Of a DNA stretch of 64,000 nt, positions 63,401-64,000 are shown in pieces (position 1 is the first letter of the stretch; every line of letters starts with the position of its first letter). The translations under genes were made by a program, and so were the position numbers. The stretch comes from Arthrobacter sp. NicSoilB8. GTDB lineage: Bacteria > Actinomycetota > Actinomycetes > Actinomycetales > Micrococcaceae. The notes beneath the pieces are model-generated. The model was not told the origin of the DNA and made no database searches. It was given only the letters and a program-made list of their open reading frames with translations. The stretch is from contig NZ_AP024655.1 in NCBI RefSeq assembly GCF_019977355.1, forward strand, positions 4,862,919-4,926,918, in the 5' to 3' direction.

Positions 63401-63538
63401 TTAGGCCGACAGTTCGGTGCGGCCCTTGCCACGACGGGCTGCCAGGATGGCACGGCCGGCACGGGTACGCATACGAAGGCGGAAGCCGTGCTTCTTGGCT
63501 CGACGGCGGTTATTCGGCTGAAAAGTCCGCTTGCTCAC
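63401..63538 (-). CDS. rpmH: 50S ribosomal protein L34
   Basis: 45-residue L34, too short for ordinary ORF listings. It starts with GTG at 63538 as '[20 protein letters not shown]' and ends 'GRTELSA', matching the highly conserved family. It heads the reverse-strand block ending in parB and is divergent from dnaA, which should begin beyond the window. Confidence 0.97.
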   Translation of the reverse strand: MSKRTFQPNNRRRAKKHGFRLRMRTRAGRAILAARRGKGRTELSA

Positions 63539-64000
63539 GTTAGTTACTCCAGTGGATCAAAGGTGCGCCCACCCGATCAAGGGGGAAGAACTGGCCGACG
63601 CTAAGTTTTGTATGTTCCGCTTCCCTCGACTCGCACGGCGCGGGGCGTCGGGAGAGATTCAAATGAGGCGAAAAGCGTACACATGGGACTTCACAACGTT
63701 AGGGCTTGCCGACCTCCCGAGTCAAACCGGGGGTCCCTCCGCCCTCTTTCCCCAGCTGTGGCTAACTGCCTCCACAGCCTGTGGATGAGCCCGGTCACAG
63801 GCCCCGTTTGAGAACCACAACGGTGTAATTATCCACAGGACACAACCCAGCTATCTTCTAGCGTTTTCATCCCCTACAGTGTCTCAGTAACCCCTTATCC
63901 ACGGACTGTGCATAACCCTGTGGATTAAGCCGGGCCGGTGCACTGCTCCGGACCGTGTGGATGCACGTAATGCAGGCCAGCAAGTTTGAGGAACTGATTG
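63539..64000. other. rpmH-dnaA spacer with DnaA boxes
   Basis: No gene seen. DnaA-box-like 9-mers are TCATCCACA (reverse, 63780), TTATCCACA (63829, perfect), TTATCCACG (63895), TAATCCACA (reverse, 63919) and GCATCCACA (reverse, 63956). The spacer should hold the rpmH promoter and part of the dnaA promoter or origin region. The dnaA start is not in the window. Confidence 0.75.

Overview
The window looks like chromosomal DNA of a high-GC Gram-positive bacterium of the Arthrobacter/Pseudarthrobacter type (Micrococcaceae). The reasons are high GC, GTG/TTG starts, ATGA start-stop overlaps, and the conserved origin-flanking order cca / NUDIX / murJ / trxB / trxA // parB / parA / rsmG / jag / yidC / yidD / rnpA / rpmH. 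The right edge stops just before where dnaA would be expected, so the right end lies beside the replication origin. No rRNA, tRNA or CRISPR array was seen.

Region 1 (1-17605) is an exopolysaccharide locus made of two convergent operons. The forward operon encodes a Wzx-type flippase, a DegT-type sugar aminotransferase, a GT2, a WsaF-like GT, a Rhamno_transf-family GT and a GT4. The reverse operon is tightly overlapped and runs from a 1729-residue secreted multidomain protein through a lipoprotein glycoside hydrolase, a second Rhamno_transf-family GT and two Wzz-like chain-length proteins to a Wzy/ligase-like polymerase. The secreted protein carries a very recent 810-bp tandem duplication.

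Region 2 (17.9-41.1 kb) is general housekeeping and accessory content: M18 aminopeptidase, a frameshifted intradiol dioxygenase, an APC amino-acid permease, two ABC exporter plus HisKA_3/LuxR two-component modules, a PAP2/diacylglycerol-kinase fusion, a DeoR/MFS pair, an ABC-F ATPase, a lipoprotein PBP, an FAD oxidoreductase and a GT87 membrane glycosyltransferase. Several perfect inverted repeats lie between or inside genes. At 41.1-42.25 kb is an AT-richer stretch with two tiny ORFs behind near-perfect Shine-Dalgarno sequences.

Region 3 (42.25-50.5 kb) holds a histidine phosphatase, CCA-adding enzyme, NUDIX hydrolase, MurJ, a membrane protein with a kinase-like N-terminus (resembling a split mycobacterial MviN), and trxB-trxA behind a textbook SigR/SigH-type promoter.

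Region 4 (50.6-57.8 kb) is the most unusual part: about 7.1 kb with no convincing intact gene between the trxA terminator and parB. It carries nine parS-like 16-mers (one degenerate, one doubling as the parB terminator). A tenth parS lies inside parA. A cluster of about ten DnaA-box-like 9-mers surrounds the parS at 53.7 kb. The only coding remnant recognised is an internally deleted IS5-type element. I interpret the region as an origin-proximal centromere / DnaA-binding platform.

Region 5 (57.8-64 kb) is the canonical parB-parA-rsmG-jag-yidC-yidD-rnpA-rpmH block on the reverse strand, followed by a DnaA-box-containing spacer leading towards dnaA.
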